Shown piece after piece: positions 32,283 to 32,840 of a stretch of DNA of 32,840 bases. The DNA comes from CALZFJ01 sp051878575 (GTDB taxonomy: Bacteria; Bacteroidota; Bacteroidia; Bacteroidales; Muribaculaceae): positions 1-32,840 of the forward strand of contig JBJEKJ010000073.1 in NCBI GenBank assembly GCA_051878575.1, given 5' to 3'. A program made the translations under genes and the position numbers. Each line of letters opens with the position of its first letter. Position 1 is the stretch's first letter. The notes below the pieces were generated by a model. The model worked only from the letters and a program-made list of their open reading frames with translations, made no database searches and had not been told where the DNA came from.

Positions 32283-32840
32283 ATGAGCAAAGTTTTGATT
32301 ATCGGAGCGGGTGGCGTTGGCACCGTGGTGGCGCACAAGTGCGCTCAGAATCCCGACGTTTTCAATGAGATAGTGATTGCCTCGCGCACGCAAAGCAAGT
32401 GTGATGCCGTGGCTAGGGCCATAGGCAAGCCCAATATCGTCACCGACCATGTGGATGCCGACAGCGTGCCCGAGCTGGTGGCTCTATTCAAGAAGCACAA
32501 GCCCGACATTGTGATAAACGTGGCCCTGCCTTATCAGGACCTAACGATTATGGACGCATGCCTTGAGTGTGGCGTGAACTACCTCGACACTGCCAACTAT
32601 GAGCCTAAGGATGTGGCCCACTTCGAGTACAGCTGGCAATGGGCCTACCGCGAGCGCTTCGAGAAGGCAGGCCTGACGGCCATCCTCGGTTGCGGCTTCG
32701 ACCCGGGAGTCTCGGGTGTGTTCACGGCATTTGCCGCAAAGCACGTTTTCAAGGAGATGCACTATCTTGATATCGTCGACTGCAACGCGGGCAACCATCA
32801 CAAGGCTTTTGCCACCAATTTCAATCCCGAAATCAATATC
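32283..32840 (+). CDS. Saccharopine dehydrogenase-family protein (carboxynorspermidine dehydrogenase-like), cut by window end
   Basis: The first 186 codons are present and the frame is still open at the window end. The N-terminus 'MSKVLIIGAGGVGTVVAHKC' has the dinucleotide-binding G-x-G-x-x-G at residues 8-13. It is followed by 'EIVIASRTQSKCDAVARAI', 'KPDIVINVALPYQDLTIMDA' and 'GCGFDPGVSGVFTAFAAKH'. These match the bacterial branch of the saccharopine dehydrogenase family whose known members are carboxynorspermidine dehydrogenases, NADPH enzymes that condense aspartate semialdehyde with a diamine in polyamine synthesis. Specificity should be confirmed with the missing C-terminal half. It has an almost exact Bacteroidetes promoter upstream. 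Confidence 0.88.
   Translation, partial: MSKVLIIGAGGVGTVVAHKCAQNPDVFNEIVIASRTQSKCDAVARAIGKPNIVTDHVDADSVPELVALFKKHKPDIVINVALPYQDLTIMDACLECGVNYLDTANYEPKDVAHFEYSWQWAYRERFEKAGLTAILGCGFDPGVSGVFTAFAAKHVFKEMHYLDIVDCNAGNHHKAFATNFNPEINI

Noticed and set aside
1..32840. CRISPR array, insertion sequence, integrase or phage gene
   Set aside because: No regularly spaced direct repeats, no transposase or integrase motifs, and no terminal inverted repeats with target duplications were seen in the window.

Overview
The window looks like chromosomal DNA of a gut-type Bacteroidales bacterium; Muribaculaceae or a close relative is the best guess, inferred from gene content only. Supporting signs are a run of fimbrillin-type (Mfa/FimA-like) lipoproteins, Bacteroidetes-type promoters (TTTG or TTG, 18-20 bases, TAnnTTTG) before several genes, a Bacteroidales-style arginine operon (argR, a GNAT, argG, argC, argD, proC), a eukaryote-like GH13 glycogen branching enzyme, the small DUF2795 protein, and secreted proteins with C-terminal sorting-like domains. 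Most genes are GC-rich, with some AT-rich islands.

Layout. Positions 1-6390 (+ strand) hold one tight operon: four fimbrillin-like proteins, the first cut by the window edge, followed by a large tip-like lipoprotein that is compositionally mosaic. It ends at a strong hairpin terminator facing the convergent DUF2795 gene. Positions 7022-8154 (-) hold an overlapping LOG-family / PduO-type cobalamin adenosyltransferase pair, and 8367-10079 (-) a SulP anion transporter with a STAS domain. Positions 10507-16337 (-) form the arginine/proline block: argR, GNAT acyltransferase, argG, argC, argD, proC and a short SSB without an acidic tail. A tRNA-Lys(CTT) and an Hsp20 chaperone follow, both on the minus strand. 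Positions 17703-21035 (-) are an envelope-stress-like operon: ECF sigma factor, single-pass membrane protein (putative anti-sigma), a small secreted protein, and two tandem paralogous outer-membrane-like proteins. Then come glgB (21244-23316), a 500-base non-coding stretch, and three large secreted proteins (-): a 1231-residue leucine-rich-repeat protein with a triplicated module, a subtilisin-family protease directly upstream in the same transcription unit, and a 620-residue beta-rich repeat protein. All three end in short beta-rich tails resembling type IX secretion sorting domains. The window closes with the 5' part of a + strand saccharopine/carboxynorspermidine dehydrogenase family gene with a near-consensus promoter.

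How the genes fit together. The two cell-surface regions (fimbrillin operon; protease, LRR and beta-repeat cluster) are the accessory parts. The arginine block is core metabolism. It probably uses N-succinylated intermediates, as known for Bacteroides, and its GNAT is a good candidate for the first acylation step. The most promising less-described items are the protease-LRR secreted pair, the sigma-factor operon with tandem barrels, the mosaic fimbrial tip protein and the arginine-operon GNAT.
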